Assembly (NCBI GenBank): GCA_036644995.1
Contig: JAVXOZ010000017.1
Span: 1-44,346, forward strand
DNA: 44,346 bases
Reading direction: 5' to 3'
Source of the DNA: Cryptoclostridium sp036644995
GTDB lineage: Bacteria; Bacillota; Dehalobacteriia; UBA7702
Shown: positions 34,786 to 42,937 of the stretch, in pieces
Numbering within the stretch: the first letter of the stretch is position 1
How the letters are laid out: each line of letters begins with the position of its first letter
Position numbers and translations under genes: made by a program
Notes under the pieces: model-generated
What the model saw: the letters and a program-made list of their open reading frames with translations, nothing else
Databases searched by the model: none
Told to the model about the DNA's origin: nothing

Positions 34786-34799
34786 AAAACAAACTTATG

Positions 34800-35125
34800 G
34801 TGGTGTATTTTACCTTGGAATTAAGGAAAATACAATTTACAAATAGTGAGGTGTTATTTATTTTTTACATATTTTACAAATAGTGAGGTGTTGTTTATTT
34901 TTTCGGATAAAACCATTTATCCGTGTTATTTATTTTTCGGGTAAATGGTATTTATCCGTGTTGTTTGGTTTGGGGAAAAATGTTATTTATCCGTGTTGTT
35001 TATTTTGGGGGTAAATGTTATTTATCCGTGTTAATTATTTTTCGGGTAAATGGTATTTATCCGTGTTGTTTACTTTTCGGGTAAATGTTATTTATCCGAA
35101 TTATATACATTTAAGGTAAAAAGGA
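34800..35125. repeat. ~35-bp tandem repeat downstream of focA
   Basis: From about 34911 to 35105 about five copies of TTTATCCGTGTTGTTTA plus TTTTTCGGGTAAATGGTA run head to tail. The last copy decays into the 3' end of focA. Before them, ATAGTGAGGTGTT occurs twice (about 34840-34895). No gene is called. Confidence 0.7.
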
Positions 35126-35968
35126 TTAAGCTGCTTTATTTTGGTTGGCATCTATTTTGTTTTCCTTGGATTTTTTTAAATATACCAATGAATAGAAAAT
35201 ACCAACGAAAAGTCCGCCGCCTACTATGTTACCAAGGGTTACAGGGATTAAATTACTAAAAACAAAATTGCCCCAAGTTAAAACATCAACGGTGCCATTG
35301 GCTGCTAAAATTCCGATGGGGATAAAAAACATATTAGCAACACTATGCTCAAAACCGATAAGTACAAATGTAAAGATGGGGAAGAAGCAAGAGAAGATTT
35401 TACCAACCACATCTTGTGCTCCCAAGGACATCCAAACTGCCAAGCAAACCAGCCAGTTACAGCCTATGCCTTTAAGAAATGCCGCACCCCAAGTAAGTGA
35501 AACCTTTGCTTGAGCCGTGGCAACGGCTTTGGCACCAATGGCGGATAAATCGCCGTTTAAGAAAAGAAAACCACCAAAAAAGGCAATGGAAACCACAATC
35601 ATAGCACCAATAAAATTGGCTACATAAACTGTGCCCCAGTTTTTTAAAAGACCGCCCCAAGTGGTTTTACCTGCCATTTTAGAAACGGCTAAATACATAT
35701 TGTTCCCTGTAAAAAGTTCACTGCCAGCAACAACAACTAAAATAAGACCAACGGTAAAGGCAAAGGCACCTGCGGCTTTATTAAGACCCGAAGTTGCCCA
35801 ATCCCCAACCCAACCGGAGCCGATAACCGTGGCTGCCAAAGCAGCAAAGGCAATGTAGGCACCTGCAAGGATACCGGGGATTATCATTTTACCAACAGAC
35901 ATTTTACCTTTTTTTTCGCCAAGATCACAAGCTGTCTTGGCAATATCTGGGGGTGCTAAATAACTCAT
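35126..35968 (-). CDS. Formate/nitrite channel (FocA/FNT family)
   Basis: 280 aa with six membrane helices and the FNT pentamer-channel signatures: GILAGAYIAFAALAATVIG (about 31-49), GSELFTGNNMYLAV (about 83-96), GIGCNWLVCLAVWMS (about 170-184) and GFEHSVANMFFIPIG (about 208-222), which contains the gating His. It moves formate, or a related small anion, across the membrane. Being downstream of the Tat/hydrogenase genes and near Wood-Ljungdahl genes makes formate the best guess. Start ATG at 35968 follows AAGGAGA. The 13-bp inverted repeat at 35987-36021 lies just upstream. Confidence 0.9.
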   Translation of the reverse strand: MSYLAPPDIAKTACDLGEKKGKMSVGKMIIPGILAGAYIAFAALAATVIGSGWVGDWATSGLNKAAGAFAFTVGLILVVVAGSELFTGNNMYLAVSKMAGKTTWGGLLKNWGTVYVANFIGAMIVVSIAFFGGFLFLNGDLSAIGAKAVATAQAKVSLTWGAAFLKGIGCNWLVCLAVWMSLGAQDVVGKIFSCFFPIFTFVLIGFEHSVANMFFIPIGILAANGTVDVLTWGNFVFSNLIPVTLGNIVGGGLFVGIFYSLVYLKKSKENKIDANQNKAA

Positions 35969-35986
35969 AAGAATCTCCTTATCTGA

Positions 35987-36021
35987 AATGGTTGATAATC
36001 TTTATTAAATTATCAACCATT
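35987..36021 (-). promoter_or_regulatory. 13-bp inverted repeat upstream of focA-like gene
   Basis: AATGGTTGATAAT (35987-35999) is perfectly mirrored by ATTATCAACCATT (36009-36021) around nine bases. It is in the leader, directly before the ribosome site. It could be a redox-regulator operator or an mRNA hairpin; I cannot name the regulator. Confidence 0.5.
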
Positions 36022-36126
36022 CATAAATAAAACTTATTTTTCTTTATTCCATTCAATTATACTAAAAATTAGTTTAAACCTCTTGTTATTCCACGAAATC
36101 TGCGGAATCTGTTGGATTTTGTTATT

Positions 36127-36900
36127 TTATTCCACGGGATCAGGGGAATCCACGGGCTCCTGGGTTTCTTGTTTTTTTATTGCACGTTCTTTATTTACCA
36201 CTACGTGTTTTGAAACAAAAACGCTGATTTCCCAGAGTAACATCATGGGGATAAACATTAAAATTTGAGAAATAACATCCGGCGGTGTTAAAACTGCTGC
36301 CACAATAACCAAAATAACAACTACATATTTACGGGATTTAACCAATGCAGCGGGGCTTATAACACCCAACTTTGTTAAAACATAGATTATCAGGGGCAAT
36401 AAAAACATTATGCCGAAGGGAATCAGAAAACTGGTTAAAAAGCTAACATATTGACTGATGGAAAACATTGGGGTGGCTGTATTTGCCCCGGATAGTACGA
36501 AAAAATTTATGGTTAAAATTAATACTACGCAATAGGCAAATATAATACCCAAACTAAAGAGAAACAATGCTGAAAAGAAAATCAATCCGAACATTTTGCG
36601 TTCCTTGGGATAAAGAGCAGGCTTTAAAAACAGCCAAATGAAAAAGGCTACAAAGGGAAATGAAACTACTATTGAAACAAGAAAAGATAATTTCATTTTA
36701 GTTATCCAAGCTTCTGCCAAAGCGGTATATATCATATCTATACCCATCTTGTGGATAGGTGCAGTTACAAAAGCCATAATTTGGTCACAAAATAGCGCAA
36801 ACACCAGCACAAAGCACACAGCAATGGCTATAACACAGTATAATAAGGTTTTACGCATTTCCATTAAATGCTCAATAAAAGCTTGTTTTGTGTCAATCAA
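36127..36900 (-). CDS. tatC: Twin-arginine translocase subunit TatC
   Basis: 257 aa with six membrane helices. The family features are the N-terminal AFIEHLMEMRKTLLYC (about 8-23) with the conserved E-HL-E-R pattern, and FLKPALYPKERKM (about 89-101). TatC recognises the RR signal peptide. The start is a TTG about seven bases after AGGGTG; no better in-frame codon is seen. The tail is charged and Pro/Asp/Glu-rich. It follows tatA and the exported-hydrogenase genes, the likely local substrate. Confidence 0.92.
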   Translation of the reverse strand: MIDTKQAFIEHLMEMRKTLLYCVIAIAVCFVLVFALFCDQIMAFVTAPIHKMGIDMIYTALAEAWITKMKLSFLVSIVVSFPFVAFFIWLFLKPALYPKERKMFGLIFFSALFLFSLGIIFAYCVVLILTINFFVLSGANTATPMFSISQYVSFLTSFLIPFGIMFLLPLIIYVLTKLGVISPAALVKSRKYVVVILVIVAAVLTPPDVISQILMFIPMMLLWEISVFVSKHVVVNKERAIKKQETQEPVDSPDPVE

Positions 36901-36937
36901 GATGCATCACCCTTTTACCTTTTTTCGTTGTTACTAT

Positions 36938-37189
36938 TTATTCTGTCTTATCTTTATTGGTTTTTATTTCTTCGGTATTTTCTTGGGTTACACCGTCTTT
37001 AACAGCATTTACTTGGGATTCGTCATCATTTTTAGTTTCAGCTTCTTTATTTTCTTTGATGCCGACTTCCTCTTTAAATTCTTTAATGCCACGACCTAAG
37101 GACTTTCCTACTCCTGCCAGTCTGGAACCACCAAAAAGCACCAATATGACCACCAGAATTAGAACAATCTCCCATATTCCAAATCTCAT
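36938..37189 (-). CDS. tatA: Twin-arginine translocase subunit TatA
   Basis: 83 aa. Short N-terminal segment, one membrane helix (IWEIVLILVVILVLFGGSRL, 5-24), the FG hinge, then an amphipathic helix (VGKSLGRGIKEFKEEVG) and an acidic unstructured tail. It forms the pore ring of the Tat system. AAGGAGG precedes the ATG. It lies between the NrfD-like gene and tatC in the same direction. Confidence 0.93.
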   Translation of the reverse strand: MRFGIWEIVLILVVILVLFGGSRLAGVGKSLGRGIKEFKEEVGIKENKEAETKNDDESQVNAVKDGVTQENTEEIKTNKDKTE

Positions 37190-37287
37190 ATGTTAAGCCC
37201 TCCTTTACATTTTCTGATTTTATTCTGCTTATATTCTGTAAATATATTCATATTCCTTTATGTTTTTTAGATATGTTTTCAGAAAAA

Positions 37288-38505
37288 TTATGCTTTTTCA
37301 GAAACACTGCCATCTGCTTTTTTTACAGGGCTAATGTAGCCCGATTCACGCATTGACACAACTTCTGCTTTTTTCTTATTTTTATCTCTGAATATTGGTA
37401 AATTTTCCACAGCAAAGAGGTAAACCAAAACCACAAGAGCGGTTAAGCCGATTACTGTCCAAATTTCTATCCAAGAGGGGAAGTAAGAAACACCTGCATA
37501 TTTAGCCATACCTACAAATATAAAGTTAAAACGATTTAACAATATGCCCGCAACACCGCAAAGTGCCACAAATATTTGGAATTTGGGCTTTGCCATAAAG
37601 GGTGTAAATGCCAAAACAGCAGGAACAACAATACCTATAAACATTTCAATTAGGAACATATTAGCTTCCATGGTGCCAGAGAAAGCATATCCCCATAAAC
37701 CACGAACACTGATATCAATGATTTTTAAGATTAAGTAAGCCCACATAACCACGGCTGCCAATCTTAAAATACTTTTCATCATGGTAGGGTCGCTTTTTTG
37801 GCGATAGTGGCGGTTCATACCGTAATATTCTGTGGTAATAAAACAAATACCACCAAAGAATGCGGAAATTAAACAGCCCCAAGGTAAAAATTGTGATGAC
37901 CACAAGGCATTAAGCTTAGTGGGCATACCCAGATAAAGAGCACCTAAGGCAGCTTCTTGACCAAAAGGTATTACACAAGCCACTAAAATAATGGCAGGTA
38001 AGAAAAATTTGGCAATGTGCTGAACCCAATGTTTATAACGGTCACCCCAAATTTCCACCAGTTCTAAAATCTGCAAGATAAAGTAGATTGTTAAACAGGC
38101 AAAAACTTCATATAAAGGTGAGGTAAAAGCAAAGGATGCAAATATCCAATAGAAGTTATCCCAACGCCCAATTTCTATAAAGAGAATTAGGAAAACCAAG
38201 GTGTAGCATAAAAACGAAACCAATAAGGCTCTCCTTGCCAGTGGTTTATATTTTTGTACATGAAATACATGGACTAAAATACCAATGGCAAAACCACAGG
38301 CACCAAGGGCACTTAAAATCAAATCGCAATAAATCCAAAAGCCCCAAGGCCATTCATTGGATAAATTGGTAGAGGCACCCAAGCCGTTTATTAAACGGAA
38401 AACCATAAGGCTAACACCAACCAAGGTTAAGAGCAAGAGGATCCAACGAGTTAAGGTTAAACGAAATTCAACTTTTTTGTTGATTTTCACCGAGTAATCA
38501 AACAT
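37288..38505 (-). CDS. NrfD/HybB-type polytopic membrane subunit
   Basis: 405 aa with about ten hydrophobic helices and the NrfD-family start RWILLLLTLVGVSLMVFRLINGLG and WPWGFWIYCDLILSALGACGFAIG. NrfD/PsrC proteins carry electrons between a periplasmic Fe-S partner and quinones or help move protons, with no cofactors of their own. I start it at 38505: the upstream ATG at 38520 is part of the GGAGGTGA ribosome site. The start overlaps the end of the ferredoxin-subunit gene by 8 bases, so the two are tightly coupled. Together with the ferredoxin subunit and the Tat hydrogenase it forms a membrane complex. Confidence 0.88.
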   Translation of the reverse strand: MFDYSVKINKKVEFRLTLTRWILLLLTLVGVSLMVFRLINGLGASTNLSNEWPWGFWIYCDLILSALGACGFAIGILVHVFHVQKYKPLARRALLVSFLCYTLVFLILFIEIGRWDNFYWIFASFAFTSPLYEVFACLTIYFILQILELVEIWGDRYKHWVQHIAKFFLPAIILVACVIPFGQEAALGALYLGMPTKLNALWSSQFLPWGCLISAFFGGICFITTEYYGMNRHYRQKSDPTMMKSILRLAAVVMWAYLILKIIDISVRGLWGYAFSGTMEANMFLIEMFIGIVVPAVLAFTPFMAKPKFQIFVALCGVAGILLNRFNFIFVGMAKYAGVSYFPSWIEIWTVIGLTALVVLVYLFAVENLPIFRDKNKKKAEVVSMRESGYISPVKKADGSVSEKA

Positions 38506-39295
38506 TGTCGTCACCTCCATCTTCTTTTGCTTCTTCTTCTGCTCTTTTTACTCTGCGTTTGGTATAAAGACCCAAAGCACCAAAGAAAACAGCGCCACCA
38601 ACGAATATGCCGGGTTTCCACTTGGAATATTCGTGTATTCTTTCAGGAATACTGGTAGTGGGTATATGTTCTTTAAATCCTAAATCCTTAAAGGGTACAT
38701 CGGAAATATAAAGCCAACGGGTTCCCCCACCTTGGGTTTCGCCGTAAACGGAATTAATATAGGAGCTATCCTTGGCTATAATGCCTTTTGCTTTAGCCAA
38801 AAGTTCATCACGATCACCATAGGTTAAAGCACCTGTGGGACAAGCCATGGTACAGGATGGGCTGCTGCCTTCTGCTAATTTTTCCGAGCAAAGCTGGCAT
38901 TTTATAACAGAGGGGAAAGTTTTATCCCATTCGTATTTAGGCACATCGTAGGGGCAAGCTATCATGCAGTAACGGCAACCAACGCATTTTTTAGCGTTGT
39001 AAACCACCGCACCATCTTCATTAACGGTGATGGCATCTGCAAAGCAAACTGAAACACAGGATGGGTCTATACAGTGCATACACTGGTGTTTGGCAAAGCG
39101 GAGCACATCTTGACCTTTGGGATTTTTGGTTTCATAATATTGCACTGTTGTCCATGTTTCTTCACTTAATTTAGTATCAAAACCATGGGCATTTCCTTTG
39201 GTGTAATCTAAATCGTTCCAAAGTTTACAGGCAACTGTGCAACTGCCACAACCTATACATTTTGTGATATCACACAACACGCCACTGTTTTTCAT
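38498..39295 (-). CDS. Four-cluster 4Fe-4S subunit (HybA/FdnH-like) with C-terminal membrane anchor
   Basis: 265 aa. Sixteen cysteines in four ferredoxin sets: Cys 13-23 (CIGCGSCTVAC), 72-84, 104-114 (CVGCRYCMIAC) and 133-152. A C-terminal helix (about 228-246) and a basic then acidic tail follow, as in FdnH-type subunits. There is no signal peptide, so it would cross the membrane by hitchhiking on the Tat signal of the hydrogenase subunit. It should wire that hydrogenase to the NrfD-like protein. Its ATG overlaps the hydrogenase stop as TAATG. Confidence 0.9.
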   Translation of the reverse strand: MKNSGVLCDITKCIGCGSCTVACKLWNDLDYTKGNAHGFDTKLSEETWTTVQYYETKNPKGQDVLRFAKHQCMHCIDPSCVSVCFADAITVNEDGAVVYNAKKCVGCRYCMIACPYDVPKYEWDKTFPSVIKCQLCSEKLAEGSSPSCTMACPTGALTYGDRDELLAKAKGIIAKDSSYINSVYGETQGGGTRWLYISDVPFKDLGFKEHIPTTSIPERIHEYSKWKPGIFVGGAVFFGALGLYTKRRVKRAEEEAKEDGGDDNV

Positions 39296-40854
39296 TATGC
39301 TTCACCTCCCTTTTTAGGGATAAGATATTCACTGCGATCGGTATAATGGGTGTGGAGCAATTTATGAGACATATGCCCACAGGGTTCACCCAAGAAATTA
39401 GCATATATTTTAGCTATTTCGGTATTTTTATGGCTGGTTCTGGCTTCAGGAGCCATGGTAGCATCTCTTTTATAAAGACTATCGGTTCTGGGTGTACGCA
39501 TACGATTATCCGGAGGAACAGTGCTTTTTGGTTGACCACCACCGGAAATACAACCACCGGGGCAGGTCATTACTTCTATAAAGTGATAATTGGCTTCACC
39601 TGCCACCACTTTATCACAAAGAGCACGAGCCGCACTTAAACTGCTACAAACCGCAACCCTTACAGGTCCAAAGCCGGGGACATTAAGTTCCGCTTCTTTG
39701 GTGGCTTCCAAACCACGCACCGGCTGTAAATCGTAAAGTAAATCCGGTGGTTCTGTGCCGCTTACCACAGCGTAAACTGTGCGAACCGCAGCTTCCATAA
39801 CACCACCTGTGTTACCGAAGATTACACCTGCACCTGACCCTTCACCCATAAGTGGATCAAATTTTTCTTCTGGTAAAGTTGTAAGGTCAATACCTTCCAT
39901 CTTCATAAAATCCGCCAATTCACGGGTGCTTAAAACAAAATCCGTATCCCGCATATCAGGGATATTGTAGGTTTTACCTGCGGCATTTAATTCAGGGCGA
40001 TCAGCCTCAAACTTTTTACCCACACAAGGCATAATGGCTACGCTGACAATGTTTTTGGGATTTATTTTTTTGGTTTTGGCATAATAAGTTTTAATTAAAG
40101 GCCCTTGTTCAGACATGGGCGATTTTGCCGTGGAGAGATTGGGGATTAAATCGGGGTAGTAAATTTCCACAAATTTTACCCAACCAGGGCAGCAAGAGGT
40201 AAACTGAGGCAATGCCCCACCTTTGGTAAGGCGGTTAATAAGCTCTGTTCCTTCTTCCATAATGGTTAAATCCGCAGCAAAATTGGTATCAAACACCACA
40301 TCAAAGCCTAAACGGCGTAAACCTGCCACCATTTGCCCTTCAACCCATTCGCCTATTGGTAAACCAAAGGCTTCGCCTAAGCCCACACGCACTGATGGAG
40401 CTGTTTGCACCACCACCACTTTATCGGGGTCATCTATGGCTGCTTTAACTTGTTGTATTTGGCTGCGTTCTGTAATAGCCCCTGAGGGACACCAAAGAGC
40501 ACATTGACCGCAGTTTATACAAATAAATTCATCTAAAACGGGTAGTTCATAGCTGCCGTAAACTGTTTGCACATTTTGACATACTTCCAAACATTGCCCG
40601 CAAAGTACACATTTTTTATCATCACGAACCACGGAAATATTTTCCGGATCCAGTGGTACCCTGCCCTTTACTTGGGGCGGCCAATTACCTCCGGTGTTGT
40701 ATTGCTCAGGTACCCAGCCGCTACTGCCGCCGATATCTTTTACCACGCCGCAACCGGATAAGGTTACTGCGGTTCCTGCTGCAAGTCCAACGCCCAGAAA
40801 TTGTCGCCGTGTTAAAGCGGGTTTTTCATTTTTGGTTTTATTGTCCTTTTTCAC
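39295..40854 (-). CDS. Tat-exported lipoprotein [FeFe]-hydrogenase catalytic subunit
   Basis: 519 aa. The N-terminus has a twin-arginine signal TRRQFLG (Arg16, Arg17), a hydrophobic stretch and a lipobox LSGC (Cys35), so the mature protein should sit lipid-anchored on the outer face of the membrane. Two 4Fe-4S clusters (Cys 82-92 and 112-122) feed the H-cluster domain with L1 TSCCPGW (219-225), L2 MPCVGKKFE (275-283) and L3 MTCPGGCISGGGQP (429-442). It lacks the 2Fe-2S and His-cluster N-terminal domains of the cytoplasmic HydA in this window. The start is a GTG nine bases after GGGGGAG. It is followed by the ferredoxin and NrfD subunits and preceded by a TatB-like gene. Confidence 0.92.
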   Translation of the reverse strand: MKKDNKTKNEKPALTRRQFLGVGLAAGTAVTLSGCGVVKDIGGSSGWVPEQYNTGGNWPPQVKGRVPLDPENISVVRDDKKCVLCGQCLEVCQNVQTVYGSYELPVLDEFICINCGQCALWCPSGAITERSQIQQVKAAIDDPDKVVVVQTAPSVRVGLGEAFGLPIGEWVEGQMVAGLRRLGFDVVFDTNFAADLTIMEEGTELINRLTKGGALPQFTSCCPGWVKFVEIYYPDLIPNLSTAKSPMSEQGPLIKTYYAKTKKINPKNIVSVAIMPCVGKKFEADRPELNAAGKTYNIPDMRDTDFVLSTRELADFMKMEGIDLTTLPEEKFDPLMGEGSGAGVIFGNTGGVMEAAVRTVYAVVSGTEPPDLLYDLQPVRGLEATKEAELNVPGFGPVRVAVCSSLSAARALCDKVVAGEANYHFIEVMTCPGGCISGGGQPKSTVPPDNRMRTPRTDSLYKRDATMAPEARTSHKNTEIAKIYANFLGEPCGHMSHKLLHTHYTDRSEYLIPKKGGEA

Positions 40855-40895
40855 TATTCAATACTCCCCCTTTCCTGAAAGGATAGGTATTTCGG

Positions 40896-41240
40896 TTATT
40901 TTTTTATTTTATCAATTTCGGATTTCAAGTCCGAAATGGGGTTTAGTTCCTCTTTGATATCATTTTTAATTTGGTTCAAGGGGTTTAAATTTTTCAAATC
41001 GTTAATGGGATTTAATTTATCAACCTCTTGTTTTAAGGAATCCACGGTATCTTTCACGTCCTTTAAGCCATTGCTTTCCGAGGCTTCGTTAACCGAAGCT
41101 TTAATATCAGACATCATATCTTGGGCTTTTCTTACGGTTCTACCCAAAAAACGGGCAACTTTAACCATATCTTTGGGGCCAACCACCAAAAAAGCTATCA
41201 AACATATAAATAGAAGTTCCGAAAAGCTGATGTTGAACAT
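40896..41240 (-). CDS. TatB-like Sec-independent translocase protein
   Basis: 114 aa. The N-terminal helix ELLFICLIAFLVVGPKDM (8-25) with the GP motif and an amphipathic helix KVARFLGRTVRKAQDMMSDI match TatA/TatB, closest to TatB by the VGPKD turn and long tail. The tail repeats an LNPI/NPLN/LNPIS-DLK pattern (about 75-110) and is probably a coiled coil. Gram-positive Tat systems often lack a separate TatB, so a second TatA paralogue is the alternative. It sits directly upstream of the exported hydrogenase gene, while TatA and TatC lie downstream of NrfD. Confidence 0.82.
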   Translation of the reverse strand: MFNISFSELLFICLIAFLVVGPKDMVKVARFLGRTVRKAQDMMSDIKASVNEASESNGLKDVKDTVDSLKQEVDKLNPINDLKNLNPLNQIKNDIKEELNPISDLKSEIDKIKK

Positions 41241-41257
41241 GCAATCACCTTAATCCC

Positions 41258-42820
41258 TTATTTTTTTTTCGGAGGAACATAGGGAATACCCAACCGTTTT
41301 CCATCATGGTCACGCCCTAAGAAGTAATTGGTCCAAGAGGATTGTTGATAGTGGTTCCAATCGCAAGGGCCAACGGCGTATTCACCCAGTGAATCTTCTT
41401 CCTCGTAAACTTTTAATCTGTTATATGCTTTCACATAAATACATTTTTTCTTACCGGGGAAAACTTCACACCAGCCATCACGGCTACCGCCGCAAGCACC
41501 GTTTCTTTGATTTTTAGGGCATTTAGACATGGGGCATATATAGGCAGTGTTTGGCATACCGCAATCACCGCAATCTTTACAATCGTAAAGCACTGTTTTA
41601 GCAAAATGCTCACAAAAGTGGTATGGTTTTGCCATTTTTGTGCCATCGCATTTTTCCGAGAGCCAACGCATAAAGCCAAAGAGATTTTTGCCCGGTTTAA
41701 ACATCATAAAGTGCACAAAATGTGACATATGGTAGATAAAGGGACAACGCATTTCAATATCATCTCTGTTGATGGGAACACGTTCTTCGGTGTTTAGTTT
41801 GGTTTTTTTATCTTTTTTGTAATAATAAAAACCTTTTTTCATGGGAAATTCAAATTCATTGACATATTGTTGCCAATTATTTGAGTATTTTTCGCCTTCA
41901 TCTATGATATATTGCATTTTTTCCAAGTTTAGGTTACTGCCGCCTACGTGTGCACCGGCAAAGCCCATTCCCTTCATTATACCATACATTTTGGCTGCCC
42001 GAATCATCCGAGCTTCCAACCCTTTATCTTCACTTTGTTTTTCATCTTCCAGTATTTCAACCAGTTCGTCCGTGGCTACGCAGCCGGGCAAACCGTTGCG
42101 GTTCATTAATTTTGCGGTACCCAAGGGCAATAAGTAAAGGTTGCCAACCAAGGGTACGTTTAAATCGTTCATTTTCATAAACTGCAAAACTTCGTGGAAT
42201 TTTCTCATATCATACCCAAGCTGGGTAATAATGAATTTTGCACCACCAAATTTAATTTTTTTAACCAATTTATTATATTGTGAAATCAGTTCGGATTCTT
42301 GGCTTTTAAAGGGTGAAACCGCACAGCCGTAAAAGAAATCCGTAGGCATATTTTTCATGGTTTTAGTACCAAATTGATACTCTAAACCTTGGTTCATCCT
42401 GCCCATTAAATCGCAGCAATGAATGGGGTCTATATCAAAAACCGGTTTTGCCTTGCCTTCATAAGCGTTATTCACATAGTCCCCTGTCATAACCAGTAGG
42501 TTGCGGATATTGCTTCTTGCCATGGCGTAAAGCTGGCTCTCCATTTGGGTTCTGTTTTTATCTTTGCAGGTAAAATGAACCAATGGTTCTATGCCTAAAT
42601 CCAAAACTTCTTTACCCAAGTTTTCCGCTAAAATAGCAGGATTACCACCGGGGCAGTCGGTTATGGTTATGGCGTGGATCCGAGAGTCTTTTATGGCTTC
42701 TTTGGCGGTTTCTATGGCATCTACTTGGGCTTTTTCGTTAGAACCTCTACCGGGAACTATTTCCCAAGTTACAGAAAATGTGCCGGGATCCAATAAAGAC
42801 TCCTTGAACTTGTTACTCAC
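41258..42820 (-). CDS. Methylenetetrahydrofolate reductase fused to a MetV-like cysteine-rich domain
   Basis: 520 aa. The N-terminal 310 residues form a MetF-type TIM barrel (ITDCPGGNPAILAENLG, LVMTGDY, FGGAKFIITQLGYD). After a linker, the C-terminal part (about 400-470) is Cys-rich: HFCEHFAKTVLYDCKDCGDC, then CPMSKCPKNQRNGACGG and a final Cys pair. This matches the MTHFR C-terminal domain found as separate MetV in acetogens. It reduces methylene-THF to methyl-THF in the Wood-Ljungdahl methyl branch; the electron partner is unknown. I choose the GTG at 42820, nine bases after GGAG; the TTG nine bases upstream directly abuts that site. folD and fchA lie upstream. Confidence 0.88.
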   Translation of the reverse strand: MSNKFKESLLDPGTFSVTWEIVPGRGSNEKAQVDAIETAKEAIKDSRIHAITITDCPGGNPAILAENLGKEVLDLGIEPLVHFTCKDKNRTQMESQLYAMARSNIRNLLVMTGDYVNNAYEGKAKPVFDIDPIHCCDLMGRMNQGLEYQFGTKTMKNMPTDFFYGCAVSPFKSQESELISQYNKLVKKIKFGGAKFIITQLGYDMRKFHEVLQFMKMNDLNVPLVGNLYLLPLGTAKLMNRNGLPGCVATDELVEILEDEKQSEDKGLEARMIRAAKMYGIMKGMGFAGAHVGGSNLNLEKMQYIIDEGEKYSNNWQQYVNEFEFPMKKGFYYYKKDKKTKLNTEERVPINRDDIEMRCPFIYHMSHFVHFMMFKPGKNLFGFMRWLSEKCDGTKMAKPYHFCEHFAKTVLYDCKDCGDCGMPNTAYICPMSKCPKNQRNGACGGSRDGWCEVFPGKKKCIYVKAYNRLKVYEEEDSLGEYAVGPCDWNHYQQSSWTNYFLGRDHDGKRLGIPYVPPKKK

Positions 42821-42937
42821 AAACCTCAACTCCTTTTTCGGTATTTTTCAGTTGAAGTCAGCTTTGCTATCCTCATACTGAATATTTTAAAATATTTTTT
42901 TATTAGATAGCATACTTCAACTTATTTTTTAAGCAGC

